From contig NZ_CP080575.1 of NCBI RefSeq assembly GCF_019575955.1, positions 1,488,001 to 1,552,000 of the forward strand: a stretch of DNA of 64,000 bases. The letters run 5' to 3'. The notes beneath the pieces are model-generated. The model saw only the letters and a program-made list of their open reading frames with translations. It made no database searches and was not told the origin of the DNA. The DNA is from Nesterenkonia pannonica. Its GTDB lineage: Bacteria; Actinomycetota; Actinomycetes; Actinomycetales; Micrococcaceae. Positions 30,553 through 41,573 of the stretch are shown piece by piece (the first letter of the stretch is position 1; the number at the start of each line of letters is the position of its first letter). The translations under genes were made by a program, and so were the position numbers.

Positions 30553-31990
30553 ATGAAGATTCTCGCGCTCGAAGCGAGCACCACCTCAGCCAAGTCGATG
30601 CTCTTCGACACAGAGACCCAGGAGAGCGTGGTCGAGACCCGGCGCTTCGAGGTGGACGGCCCGGACACCTCGGTGCGCAATGCCGAGAGCATCTACTCCC
30701 AGCTGATGGCCTTAGGCCGTGAAGCTGCCGTGGGCCAAGAGGTCGGCCTCATCGCGCTCTCGGGGACCTGGCACGGCCTCACAGTGCGCGACGCGCAGCT
30801 CGCCGAGATCTCGCCGGTGCAGGAATGGTCCTACGCCGGGGCTCAGGACCTGTGCGCGGGGCTGAGGGAGGATGAGGAGTTCACCGAGTGGTTCTACCGG
30901 CGCACCGGATGCATGGTCAACGCCATCTACCCCGCCTTCAAGCTGATGCTGCTCAGGCGCACCGGCGTCGACATCTCCGGGGTCTGGCGCTGGATCAGAG
31001 CAGCTACACGTTCGCGCGCATGACGGGCTGGCGGGCCACCAGCGTCTCGCAGGCCTCAGGCACAGGCCTGCTGAATGCGGAGACGTGCGAGTGGGATCAG
31101 GAGATTCTGCGGCGGCTCGGCCTGGAGGATGTGAAGCTGCCCGAACTGGTCGGCGCCGAGGTCACCGCCCCGCTCAATGCCGAAGCAGCCGCACTGCTCG
31201 GGCTGGAGCCCGGGGCGGCTGTGCTGATCCCTGGTCCCGACGGCGGCATGAACCAAGTGGGCAACGCCGCCACCAGTCCGGGCGAGATGACCTTCTCCAT
31301 GGGAACCTCCGGGGCGCTGCGCCTGGCCGCTGAGGCGCCTGCCTTCTCACCACGGATGAGCACGTGGTCCTACCGCTCCCCGGTGGGATGGCTCTCCGGG
31401 GCAGCAGCCTCTGGGTGCACCAACTGTGTGGACTGGGCCAAGGATCGGCTGTTCGAACCGGGCACCACCTACGCAGACATCGAGCCGCAGCTCTCCGAGC
31501 AGCCGCGGGACCTGCCCCTGTTCATGCCGTTCCTCTTCGGCGAGCGATGCCCCGGCTGGCAGGATCAGCGCCGCGGAGGCTTCCTTGAGCTGCACCCCTC
31601 CCACACTCGGGCGGATCTCTACCAGGCGGTGCTGCACGGAGTGACGCTGTCGCTGTACCACTGCTATCGGGAGCTCACCGACCTCAACGGCACCCCGGAC
31701 CGCATCATCCTCTCCGGGGAGTGCTCTCCTCACCGTTCTGGACGCAGCTGGTCGCTGATGTCTTCGGCACCCCCATGGAGCTTTCGGAGCTGCAGCACAG
31801 CTCCGTCGTGGGTGCGGTGAGGATGGGGCTGCGGGCATCAGGCATGGATGAGGATCAGCCTGCCTTCCGGGAGAACAATCGGGAGGTCGTGAGGCCGCGG
31901 CCAGAGTTCGCCGACTACTACGCGGCTGAGTTCGAGCGCTACCTCGAAGGCTACAGCCGCACCCACCCGTCGAAGGAGCCCATCCTGTGA
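30553..31990 (+). CDS. FGGY-family carbohydrate kinase, probable gluconokinase
   Basis: Phosphorylates a sugar acid, most likely gluconate, using ATP. The FGGY two-domain kinase is visible: N-terminal phosphate loop ILALEASTTSAKSM (gluconokinases and xylulokinases have DxGTTS), SGTWHGL, GPDGGMNQVGNAATSPGEMTF with the catalytic Asp, FSMGTSGALRL, and ILSGGVLSSPFWTQLVADVFG near the C-terminus. About 478 residues. Breaks lie near 30995 and 31722. The neighbours GntP, idonate dehydrogenase and SDR support a gluconate substrate. Its TGA overlaps the next GTG by four bases. Confidence 0.82.
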
Positions 31991-32937
31991 AGCTGCTGAT
32001 CACCCCTACCTCCCTCTCCCGACAGCCGGAGCACCCGGCTCTGGATGTCCTGCGAGAAGCAGGGGCTGAGCTTGCGTTCAACCCTCACGGGCGCCCCATG
32101 ACCCCGGAGGAGCTGGCGGTCGCTCTGCAGGGCGTGAAGGGGGTCATCGCAGGGTTGGACGAGTTCTCCGCAGAGACGCTGTCCTCGGCTCCGGAGCTGC
32201 GGGTGATCGCCCGCTACGGGGTGGGCTACGACAGGATCGACCTCTCTGCCGCCCAGCAGGCAGGGATTCGGGTGACCAACGCCCCGGGCGCCAACGGGCA
32301 TTCGGTGGCGGAGCTCGCCTTGGGCCTCATGCTCTCGACAGCACGACAGATTCCTCAGACGTCGGCGGCCGTTGCGGCCGGGGAGTGGCCGCGATTCCAG
32401 GGCATTGAGCTGGCTTACCGGACCCTCGGGGTCCTGGGCATGGGCTTCATCGGACGATCGCTGGCGTCGATGGCAGCCGGAATCGGCATGGAGGTCCGCG
32501 GCTTCGATCCGGGGCTGACGGATGAGCAGATGGTCAGCCTGGGCGTGACCCCGGCGGGGCAGGAGGAGATCTTCTCCCAGTGCCATGTCATCAGCCTGCA
32601 CATCCCTCTGAACCAGCACACACGCGGCCTGGTGTCTGCGGAGAGGATCGCTGTTATGCCGCGGGGCGGGATCATCATCAACACCGCCCGGGGCGGACTC
32701 CTCGATGAGCAGGCAGCGGTCGAGGCTCTGGACTCCGGGCAGCTGCACGGCATCGGGCTGGATGCGTACGAGACCGAGCCGCCCACTGGTTCTCCGCTGA
32801 TCGGCCACTCCAGGGTGGTGGCCACCCCGCACTCGGGGGCGCACAGTGAGGAATCAGTGGCGCGCACCGCCTCCGCAGCGGTGGAGAGCCTCCTGGCGGT
32901 GCTGCGCGGCGAGGAGCCTGCAGGCGCCATCGTCTGA
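31987..32937 (+). CDS. D-isomer-specific 2-hydroxyacid dehydrogenase
   Basis: NAD(P)-dependent oxidoreductase of the phosphoglycerate/ketogluconate reductase family, 316 residues, uninterrupted. Substrate domain RYGVGYDRIDLSAA; cofactor site VLGMGFIGRSLASM; catalytic Arg in INTARGGLLDEQA, Glu in YETEPP, His in TPHSGAHS. It lacks an ACT domain, arguing against the serine-pathway enzyme. Translationally coupled to the upstream kinase, so a role in sugar-acid metabolism, for example reducing a keto-gluconate, is likely but inferred. Confidence 0.85.
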   Translation: MKLLITPTSLSRQPEHPALDVLREAGAELAFNPHGRPMTPEELAVALQGVKGVIAGLDEFSAETLSSAPELRVIARYGVGYDRIDLSAAQQAGIRVTNAPGANGHSVAELALGLMLSTARQIPQTSAAVAAGEWPRFQGIELAYRTLGVLGMGFIGRSLASMAAGIGMEVRGFDPGLTDEQMVSLGVTPAGQEEIFSQCHVISLHIPLNQHTRGLVSAERIAVMPRGGIIINTARGGLLDEQAAVEALDSGQLHGIGLDAYETEPPTGSPLIGHSRVVATPHSGAHSEESVARTASAAVESLLAVLRGEEPAGAIV

Positions 32938-32981
32938 CGCTCCGCCGGCGCCCGGCGCACCCCCAGGGGCCTACGCTGGGC

Positions 32982-33719
32982 TCAGCCCAGGGTGCGCACT
33001 TCGTTCAGGATCGATTCGCAGTAGGCCCGCACGAACTTCTCGGCGGCCTCGGTGTCACCCCTGACGATCGCGTTGGCGGCCTCGACGTGGTTGTGGAGTG
33101 ATTCCTCCACGGGCTGCGCGGGGTGAGCCCCGCGTTGTGGCGGCCGCTGAGCATCTCAGCCACGGGTTCCCTCAGGGCCGTGAGCATCAGGTTTCCGCAT
33201 GCCTCTAAGAGGAGGTTGTGGAAGGCGATGTCCGCGGCGAGGTACTCCTCCGTGTCTCCTTTGCCTGCGTTCCCCAGGGTCTGCAGCACCTGGGCCAGTC
33301 GGCCCATCTCGGCGCGCGTCTCCTCTGTGGCGCGCAGGGCCGTCAGGCGGGCTGCTGCAGGCTCCACCGCCAGCCTCAGCTCGGTCAGCGCCACCAGCTG
33401 CTGGGGTCGGGCAGGGAGTCCAGTCGCCAGGAGATGAGCGTCGAGTCCAGAGCGCTCCAGCGCGACATCGAGGTGACGGTCACGCCCACGCGACGCTTGG
33501 ACTCGACCATGCTCTTGGACTCCAGCACGCGGACAGCCTCCCGGATCACGGTGCGGGACACCCGGTACTCCGCCTCGAGGCCTGCCAGGGTCAGCACAGT
33601 TCCCGGTGGGATCTCGCCGCCGCGATGCGTCGTCCGAGGTCATCGAGCACGGAATCGTGTGAGGGCTGCAAGGGCTCTGCTTTCTGCTCGGGGTCAGGGG
33701 ACACGCTGACCGACTCCAC
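32982..33719 (-). CDS. GntR-family regulator, FCD (FadR) subfamily
   Basis: Transcription factor with an N-terminal winged helix (VLTLAGLEAEYRVSRTVIREAVRVLESK) near residues 40-70 and an all-helical FCD effector domain (TELRLAVEPAAARLTA, DIAFHNLLLEACGN, HNHVEAANAIVRGD) whose Asp/His residues bind a metal and a sugar-acid ligand. Start GTG 33719 is preferred; breaks lie near 33612, 33400 and 33118. It is divergent from gntP within the gluconate/idonate cluster and is the obvious candidate for its control, probably as a repressor relieved by a sugar acid. Confidence 0.85.
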
Positions 33720-33770
33720 ACTATGGCGTCAGGATCACACGCGCTGACCACAGATGTGCCTAATGATTGC

Positions 33771-33786
33771 AAAAGGTATGACGTTT
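33771..33786. promoter_or_regulatory. Candidate GntR operator upstream of gntP
   Basis: AAAAGGTATGACGTTT lies midway between the divergent gntR and gntP starts and shares GGTATGA with the eda/kinase intergenic site. About 90 bp before the gntP ATG. Inferred operator. Confidence 0.4.
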
Positions 33787-33877
33787 GTGGCAGGCTTCTG
33801 CCGTTCGGTCGTGTGACGGTTGCCACAGAAGTGCCTGCCGCTCATCACGAGATCCTGCAGATTCAACGGAGATTCTC

Positions 33878-35273
33878 ATGGACGATTGGTCCCAGACAAT
33901 GGGCACCGCGCCGCTGCTTGCCATCGCAGTGGGTGCCATCGCGCTCATTCTTCTTCTCATCATCAAGTTCAAGGTCCACGCCTTCATCACCCTGATCATC
34001 GTCTCGGCGCTCACCGCCGTGGTTGCCGGGGTGCCGATGGGTGCCGTGTTCGAGGTCATGACCGACGGGTTCGGCTCCACACTTGCCGGGGTCGCCCTGC
34101 TGGTCGCCTTGGGCGCGATGCTGGGGCGGCTCATTGAGCATTCCGGCGGCGCCAAGGCACTCGCCGACGCCCTGATCTCACGGTTCGGCGAGAAGCGTGC
34201 CCCGATGGCGCTGGGCATCGCCTCGCTGCTGCTGGGCTTTCCGATGTTCTTCGACGCCTAGCCTGGTCATGATGCTTCCCATCGTGTTCGCCGTGGCGCG
34301 CCGCATCTCGGAGAAGTCCGTCCTGGTCTTCGGCATCCCCACTGCGGCCGCCTTCTCGGTCATGCACGTGTTCCTGCCGCCCCACCCTGGCCCTGTGACG
34401 GCATCGAGCCCGGAGTTCTACGACGCCAACATCGGGCTGGTGCTGCTCATCGGTCTGATCATCGCCTACCCGCTGTGGCACGTGGTAGAGCTACATGTGG
34501 GGCCGCTACGTCGGCGACCGCATCTTCATCCCCACCCCCACCATCTTCGGTGAGCGCGACGACGACCAGCCCTCCAACCCTCCCCGGGTCGGCACCGTCA
34601 TCGGCCTGCTGCTGACGCCCATGGTCCTGATCCTGTTCAACACGGGTCTGAACACCCTGGCCACCGAAGGTGTGGTCGACGGGGAGGACCTGTGGGTCGA
34701 GACTCTGTCCTTCTTCGGAAACTCCGGTATCGCCCTGCTGATCACCGTGCTTCTTGCCAGCTTCTTCCTCGGCTACCGCCGCGGTGAGAACGGCACCGCC
34801 ATCGAGAAGCTGCTGGACTCCGCCCTGGGCCCCATCTGCTCGGTCATTCTGATCACCGGCGCGCATGGCATGTTCGGCGGAGTCCTCCGGGCCTCCGGCA
34901 TCGGCGAAGCCATCGCGGAGACCCTCTCCGGCACCGGCATGCCGGTGATCCTGGCGGCCTATCTCATCGCTGTCGCCATCCGTCTGGCTCAGGGCTCGGC
35001 AACCGTCGCCCTCGTCACCGCCGCAGGCCTGGCTGCCCCGCCGTGATCGCAGGCGACTTCAGCGAGCTGCAGGTGGCCTGCATCGTGCTCGCCACCGCTG
35101 CTGGCTCGGTCTTCGCCGGGCACGTCAATGACTCCGGCTTCTGGCTGGTCGGCCGACTCATGGGTATGGACGTCAAGACCACCCTGAAGGTCTGGACCGT
35201 CCAGCAGGGCCTGCAGTCCCTCATCGGCTTCGGCATGGTCTCGGTGGTCTACGCGGGAGTCTCGCTGCTGTGA
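33878..35273 (+). CDS. gntP: Gluconate:H+ symporter family permease
   Basis: GntP-family permease of about 465 residues and 12-14 helices that imports gluconate, idonate or a relative. Family motifs: GFGSTLAGVALLVALGAMLG, the GFPMFFDAG hairpin, FLPPHPGPV and QGSATVALVTAAG. GCCTAGC at 34256 (expected FFDAGLVMM) and GGTAGAGC at 34484 (expected WHVAGYMWG) carry the GCCGGC signature; a lost C near 35038 also breaks the frame. AACGGAGA precedes ATG 33878. First gene of the unit gntP-SDR-idonate dehydrogenase. Confidence 0.92.
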
Positions 35274-35284
35274 CCGGCACACGA

Positions 35285-36051
35285 GTGAACCAGCTGTTCG
35301 ACGTCACCGGTAGCTCGTGCTGGTCACCGGCTCCTCCCGAGGTCTGGGCCGAGCGCTGGCCCTCACCCTCGCCGAGGCCGGTGCCCGGGTCATCCTCCAC
35401 GGACGCAGCGCTGAAGCTCTGGCAGAGACCTCCCAGCTCATCGAGGAGAGCGGCCAGCGGTCGGCGGGCACAGTCCGCTTCGACGTCACCGACAAAGACG
35501 CCGTGAAGCAGGGGATCGCTGAGCTGATCCAGGACCACGGAGTCCCGGACATCGTGGTCAACAATGCGGGGCTGCAGCGACGGGCCCCGATCCACGAGTT
35601 CGACCCGGACGACTGGGACGCGGTGCTGGCCTCCAATCTCTCGAGCGCCTTCTACGTGTCCCGATTCGTGACGCTTAAGCCATGGTGGAGCGCGGCTCCG
35701 GCAAGATCATCAACATCGCCTCAGTCCAGTCGCACCTGGCTCGCCAGACCATCGCCCCTACTCGGCGAGCAAGGGCGGCGTGGCGCAGCTGACCAAGGGA
35801 TGGCCGCCGATCTGGCCCGGCACAACATCCAGGTCAACGCTCTCTCGCCCGGGTACTTCGCGACCGAGATGAATCGGGACCTGGTGGAGAACGAGACCTT
35901 CGACTCTTGGCTGCGGGCTCGCACCCCAGCGGGACGATGGGGCAGCTTCGATGAACTGGTTAGCGCCCTGCTGTTCCTCTCATCGGATGCGTCGAGCTTC
36001 GTCTCGGGGCAGAACATCTTCGTCGACGGCGGCATGACAGCCGTGGTCTGA
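35285..36051 (+). CDS. SDR, gluconate 5-dehydrogenase-like
   Basis: Classical SDR of about 255 residues, nearest in pattern to IdnO/Ga5DH, which interconverts 5-ketogluconate and gluconate. VLVTGSSRGLGRALALTLAEAG cofactor site, NNAGLQRRAPI, IINIASVQS (Ser), YSASKGGV (Tyr, Lys), SPGYFATEMN and FVSGQNIFVDGGMTAV. Errors at GGTAGC 35309, GCTTAAGC 35673 and probably GGTTAGC 35960 are GCCGGC-type; lost bases lie near 35757 and 35803. GTG 35285 starts 11 bases after gntP. Confidence 0.82.
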
Positions 36052-36077
36052 TCCTCGGCACCCAGAAAGGACGCCCC

Positions 36078-37081
36078 ATGCGTGCGCTGTATATCGATGC
36101 GGCTGAGAAGGCCGCCGTCAGAACCGTGGAGGCCCCACAGCCGAAGACGGGTGAGGTGCTGATCAATGTGGAGTATGTGGGGATCTGCGGGTCGGATCTG
36201 CACTACTTCTATGAGGGAACCAACGGGAGTTCACCGTCCGTGAGCCGCTGATCCCTGGACACGAGCTCAGCGGGCGCGTGGCCGAGGACCCGTCCGGCAG
36301 GTTCGAGGCGGGCCAGCCCGTCACGGTCCACCCGGCGAGGTTCGGCCAGCAGCAGGCCGAGTACCCCGACAGTCCGCATCTGTGGCCTGGAGGCTCATAC
36401 CTCGGCAGCGCCTCGACCTGGCCGCACACCCAGGGCGCGGCATCGGAGCAGCTGCTGGTGGCCGCCGACATGGTGGTGCCGCTGCCGGATGCGCTCTCAG
36501 TGCGCCGAGCGGCGCTGGCAGAGCCGCTGGCGGTGGCGCTCCACGGCGCCTACCGTGCGGGAGATCTCACCGGCAGGAAGGTGTTCGTCTCCGGCGCAGG
36601 GCCGATCGGCCTGCTGGCGCTGGTGGCGGCCCGTGCCCGAGGGGCCGCCGTCGTGCATGTCAGCGACGTGCTGCAGGGGCCCTTGGAGCGGGCTCAGGCC
36701 ATGGGTGCTGACGAGGTCATCAACGTGGCCGAGCAGGCAGTGCCCGTCAGCGCCTACGACGTCGTGCTGGAGTGCTCAGGGGCGGCACCTGCCATCTCAG
36801 CCGCCCTGGCCGCCGCCAGGCCTGCTTGCACTGTGGTGCAGGTGGGAATGGTGCCCGGCCAGGCGCGCCCGGTGAGCCTGGCGCCCTATATCTCCAAGGA
36901 GCTGACGCTTCTGGGCACGTTCCGCTTCAAGGACGAAATCCACGAGGCCGTGCGGATCCTCGCCGACGACGATGCAGCAGATGCGCTCCTGACGCATGAA
37001 TTCGGCCTCGACGAGGCCGAGGCGGCCTTTGCGGCGGCCCGCGACGCTCAGAGCAGCGGAAAGGTGCTTCTGCGCCTGTAG
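36078..37081 (+). CDS. L-idonate 5-dehydrogenase-like zinc dehydrogenase
   Basis: Medium-chain dehydrogenase of about 335 residues that would oxidise L-idonate (or a similar polyol acid) to 5-ketogluconate. Catalytic zinc residues appear in VGICGSDLHYFYEG and IPGHELSG; the segment HLWPGGSYLGSASTWPHTQG replaces the four-Cys structural lobe, as in idonate dehydrogenases. The Rossmann motif is VFVSGAGPIGLLALV. A lost G near 36228 is the only break. Last gene of the cluster, followed by a strong terminator. With the SDR and kinase it completes idonate to 6-phosphogluconate. Confidence 0.85.
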
Positions 37082-37098
37082 TTCCAGCCTGCGAAAAT

Positions 37099-37130
37099 GG
37101 GGTCCCTGCCACATCATGTGGCGGGGACCC
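37099..37130 (+). terminator. Terminator after the idonate dehydrogenase gene
   Basis: GGGGTCCC-TGCCACAT / ATGTGGC-GGGGACCC forms a near-perfect GC-rich stem of about 15 bp directly after the stop at 37081, followed by TTGCCGTT. Confidence 0.75.
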
Positions 37131-37300
37131 TTGCCGTTCGCACCACATGTTGTGGCGACACGCCCGGCCTGGGTTGGGGATCAGAAGAGTGCACACCTGT
37201 GGAGGACAGGTGCAGGAGAGCCATGGATCCGCGGTATTGCGCTGAAAGGCCCTCCACAGGTCCTGTGCAGTTCGGTGTGGGGAACTACATCGATGTGAGT

Positions 37301-37347
37301 ACATCATCTAGTGGTTGGTGACGGGGCCAAACCCAAGATGTAGTATT
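37301..37347. promoter_or_regulatory. Two probable NrdR boxes before nrdHIEF
   Basis: ACATCATCTAGTGGTT (37301-37316) and CCCAAGATGTAGTATT (37332-37347) resemble the 16-bp NrdR box (acaCwAtATaTwGtgt and its actinobacterial variants). Their starts are 31 bp apart, the three-helical-turn spacing known for NrdR pairs. They lie about 110 bp before nrdH. A weaker similar stretch begins at 37284. NrdR itself is not in the window. Confidence 0.55.
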
Positions 37348-37454
37348 GAGCAAGTCCGCAGGGAACAGGGCGAAGAGCCGCCTGGTCACCGCGGATCCGG
37401 TTTTATTCCGCACCACGTTTTATCCCGCAGCAAATGGATCGAGGAGTCTTCCCC

Positions 37455-37699
37455 ATGAGCGTCACCGTCTACACCAAGTAAGCATGCGTCCAGTGCAACG
37501 CCACCTACCGCGCTCTCGACAAGAACGGCGTGGCCTACAAGACCGTCGACATCTCCCAGGACGCTGAGGCTCTCGAGCGGGTTCGCGCTCTGGGCTACAT
37601 GCAGGCCCCGTCGTCATCACCGACGCCGACCACTGGTCCGGCTTTCGCCCCGACAAGATCAGCGAGCTGGCTGCCGAAGCGCAGGCAGTCGCAGCCTGA
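37455..37699 (+). CDS. nrdH: Glutaredoxin-like NrdH redoxin
   Basis: 81-residue electron donor for class Ib ribonucleotide reductase. Expected [20 protein letters not shown] with the CVQC active site; [11 protein letters not shown] and [12 protein letters not shown] follow, typical of NrdH. The TAA at 37479-37481 occupies the Pro codon before ACVQC: CCG read as TAA within AGCCGGC. A lost C near 37610 (GGCCCCGTC) shifts the frame for the last third. Stop TGA 37697-37699. First gene of nrdHIEF. Confidence 0.93.
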
Positions 37700-37718
37700 C
37701 GATCCAGCAGGAGTTCCT

Positions 37719-38156
37719 GTGCTCACCTCAGCCACGCTGATCTACTTCTCGTCGGTGTCGAACAACACGCACCGGTTCGTGGAGAAGCTGGGCCTGCCTG
37801 AGGGCGAGACGGCGCGGCTGCCGCTGCGCACCACCGAGGAGACTCTGCAGGCCACTGAGCCGTTCGTCCTGGTCACTCCCAGCTATGGGGCAGACGGCGG
37901 CAAGGGCTCGGTGCCCAAGCAGGTCATCACGTTCCTCAATGTGGAGTCCAACCGGCGGCTGCTGCGCGGCGTCATCGGGTCCGGCAACACGAATTTTCAG
38001 GAGAGCTACTGCGTTGCAGGCGACATCATCGCCGCCAAATGCAGCGTGCCGCACCTGTACCGCTTTGAACTCATGGGCACTGAGAGGGACGTCTCGACAG
38101 TGCTGAAGGGATTGGAAGAATTTTGGAAACAGCAGTCAAGCCTCTCAGCCGCGTAG
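37719..38156 (+). CDS. nrdI: Ribonucleotide reductase flavodoxin NrdI
   Basis: 145-residue flavoprotein that helps assemble the dimanganese-tyrosyl cofactor of NrdF. Features: [18 protein letters not shown] phosphate-binding loop, [23 protein letters not shown], and [19 protein letters not shown]. Reads without interruption. GTG 37719 follows CAGGAG. Its 3' end overlaps the start of nrdE by about 30 bases. Confidence 0.95.
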   Translation: MLTSATLIYFSSVSNNTHRFVEKLGLPEGETARLPLRTTEETLQATEPFVLVTPSYGADGGKGSVPKQVITFLNVESNRRLLRGVIGSGNTNFQESYCVAGDIIAAKCSVPHLYRFELMGTERDVSTVLKGLEEFWKQQSSLSAA

Positions 38157-40299
38157 CCGAACCGGCACTCGCCAAGAGCGTCCCCCGCAGTGGGAGGGCC
38201 TGAGCTACCACGAGCTCAACGCCATGCTGAACCTCTACGGCCCGGACGGCAAGATCCAGTTCGAGGCCGATCAGCTGGCTGCGCGCAAGTACTTCCTGGA
38301 CAACGTGAACACCAACACGGTGTTCTTCCACGACCTCGATGAGAAGCTCAACTACCTCGTAGAGAACGACTACTACGAGCCTGAGACTCTCGAGCAGTAC
38401 TCCCGCGAGTTCGTGCGACGCCTGTGGGATGAGGCCTACGCCTACAAGTTCCGCTTCCCCACCTTCCTGGGCGCCTTCAAGTTCTACACCTCGTACGCGC
38501 TGAAGACCTTCGACGGCAACCGCTTCCTGGAGCGGCTCGAAGACCGCGTGTGCATGGTCGCGCTGCACCTGGGCCAGGGTGACGAGCACCTGGCCACCCG
38601 CATCATGCAGGAGATCATCTCTGGGCGGTTCCAGTAAGCGACTCCCACGTTCCTGAACTCGGGCAAGAAGCAGCGCGGCGAGCTGGTGTCCTGCTTCCTG
38701 CTGCGCATCGAGGACAACATGGAGTCCATCGCCCGCGGGATCAACTCCGCCCTGCAGCTGTCCAAGCGCGGCGGGGGAGTGGCGCTGTCGCTGACCAACG
38801 TGCGTGAGCACGGCGCCCCCATCAAGCAGATCCAGAACCAGTCCTCGGGCGTCATCCCGGTGATGAAGCTGCTGGAGGACTCCTTCTCCTACGCGAACCA
38901 GCTCGGAGCCCGCCAGGGCGCCGGTGCCGTGTACCTCAGCGCCCACCACCCGGACATCCACCGGTTCCTCGACACCAAGCGGGAGAACGCGGACGAGAAG
39001 ATCCGGATCAAGACCCTCAGCCTCGGCGTCGTGGTCCCGGACATCACGTTCGAGCTCGCCAAGCGCAATGAGGACATGTACCTCTTCAGCCCGTACGACG
39101 TGGAGCGCGTCTACGGCACCCCGTTCAGCGAGATCTCGGTGACGGAGAAGTACTACGAGATGGTCGACGACGGCCGGATCCGCAAGACCAAGATCAACGC
39201 TCGCGAGTTCTTCCAGACCCTCGCTGAGATCCAGTTCGAGTCCGGCTACCCGTACATCATGTTCGAGGACACGGTGAACCGGGCGAACCCGATCGACGGC
39301 CGGATCTCGATGTCGAACCTGTGCTCCGAGATCCTGCAGGTCTCTGAGCCTTCGGTCTACGAGGCTGACCTGGGGTACGCGCAGATCGGCAAGGACATCT
39401 CCTGCAACCTGGGCTCGCTGAACATCGCCAAGACGATGGACTCGGTGGACTTCGGCCAGACCATCGAGACGGCCATCCGCTCCCTGACTGCGGTCTCGGA
39501 CATGTCTTACATCGATTCGGTCCCTTCGATCGCTGAGGGCAACCGGCGCAGCCACGCCATCGGCCTGGGTCAGATGAACCTGCACGGCTACCTGGCGCGC
39601 GAGCGGGTCCACTACGGCTCAGAAGAGGGCCTGGACTTCACCAACATCTACTTCTACACGGTGCTCTACCACTGCCTGCGGGCCTCGAACCTGCTGGCGA
39701 AGGAGACGGGCCGGGCCTTCGACGGCTTCGAGCGCTCCCAGTACGCCTCGGGCGAGTTCTTCGACAAGTACACCGATGAGTCGTGGGAGCCGAAGACGGA
39801 GAAGGTGCGTCAGCTGTTCGGCCACGTGACCCTGCCGACTCAGGCGGACTGGCGTGAGCTGAAGGCTGAGGTGCAGAAGCACGGCATCTACAACCAGAAC
39901 CTGCAGGCTGTGCCGCCGACGGGCTCGATCAGCTACATCAACAACTCGACCTCGTCGATCCACCCGGTGGCGTCCCCGATCGAGATCCGCAAAGAGGGCA
40001 AGCTGGGCCGCGTGTACTACCCGGCGCCGTATCTCACCAACGAGAACCTGGAGTACTACCAGGACGCGTACGAGATCGGCTACGAGAAGATCATCGACAC
40101 CTACGCCGCAGCCACCCAGCATGTTGACCAGGGGTTGAGCCTGACACTGTTCTTCAAGGACACTGCGAGCACCCGTGACATCAACAAGGCGCAGATCTAC
40201 GCGTGGAAGAAGGGCATCAAGACCCTCTACTACATCCGTCTGCGGCAGCTGGCCCTCGAGGGCACAGAGGTCGAAGGCTGCGTCTCCTGCATGCTGTAG
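38123..40299 (+). CDS. nrdE: Class Ib ribonucleoside-diphosphate reductase alpha chain
   Basis: Catalytic subunit that reduces NDPs to dNDPs, about 725 residues. Conserved features: [44 protein letters not shown] (first active-site Cys), [22 protein letters not shown] (active-site Cys and Glu), [18 protein letters not shown], and a C-terminal EGCVSCML with the redox Cys pair. TAA 38635-38637 replaces the Pro of GRFQPATPTF within AGCCGGC. A lost C near 38189 breaks the N-terminus. TTG 38123 inside nrdI is the likely start, because frame and overlap fit and no ATG or GTG lies closer. Confidence 0.94.
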
Positions 40300-40375
40300 C
40301 CCTCCTGCGCGCTGAGCGCGGAGAGCATTGGTTTTCGAGAACATACACAGGCCCCGCCGTCGGCGCCTACCGTGA

Positions 40376-41395
<1,020 letters not shown>

Positions 41396-41435
41396 GATTG
41401 ATGTCCTGAGTTGTCGCCGTAAGGCCTGATAAGGG

Positions 41436-41467
41436 GCCCGGATCCGCAGTTGTCTGCAGGTCCGGGC
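41436..41467 (+). terminator. Terminator after nrdF
   Basis: GCCCGGA-tcc-GCAG-ttgt-CTGC-agg-TCCGGGC forms a two-part GC-rich stem 40 bases after the nrdF stop, followed by TCTTCTGT. It closes the nrdHIEF operon. Confidence 0.8.
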
Positions 41468-41573
41468 TCTTCTGTGCCCAAAGCCAAACGGCAGGCTCTA
41501 GGTCGCAGCAACTCAGCCATGGCTGAAGCCCCTAGACTTACCCTTGGACGCCTGCGCCCCCGGCCGTCTACCC

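Noticed and set aside
12068-35680. Repeated GCTTAGC/GCTTAAGC as a mobile repeat, uptake sequence or recombination site
   Set aside because: Each copy lies exactly where a conserved codon pair (usually Ala-Gly) encoded by GCCGGC should be, and no flanking sequence is shared beyond that.
37479-38637. In-frame TAA codons in nrdH and nrdE as programmed readthrough or codon reassignment
   Set aside because: Both sit in AGTAAGC where AGCCGGC is expected. The same string appears in other frames, on the opposite coding strand and where no stop results, so it is a motif-level sequence error.
38071-39612. Long open minus-strand frame opposite nrdE (about 513 codons)
   Set aside because: Antisense shadow of a well-conserved gene in high-GC DNA; its translation has no family character. 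The same applies to long frames opposite rne (53200-54555) and the ATP-grasp gene (41625-42704).
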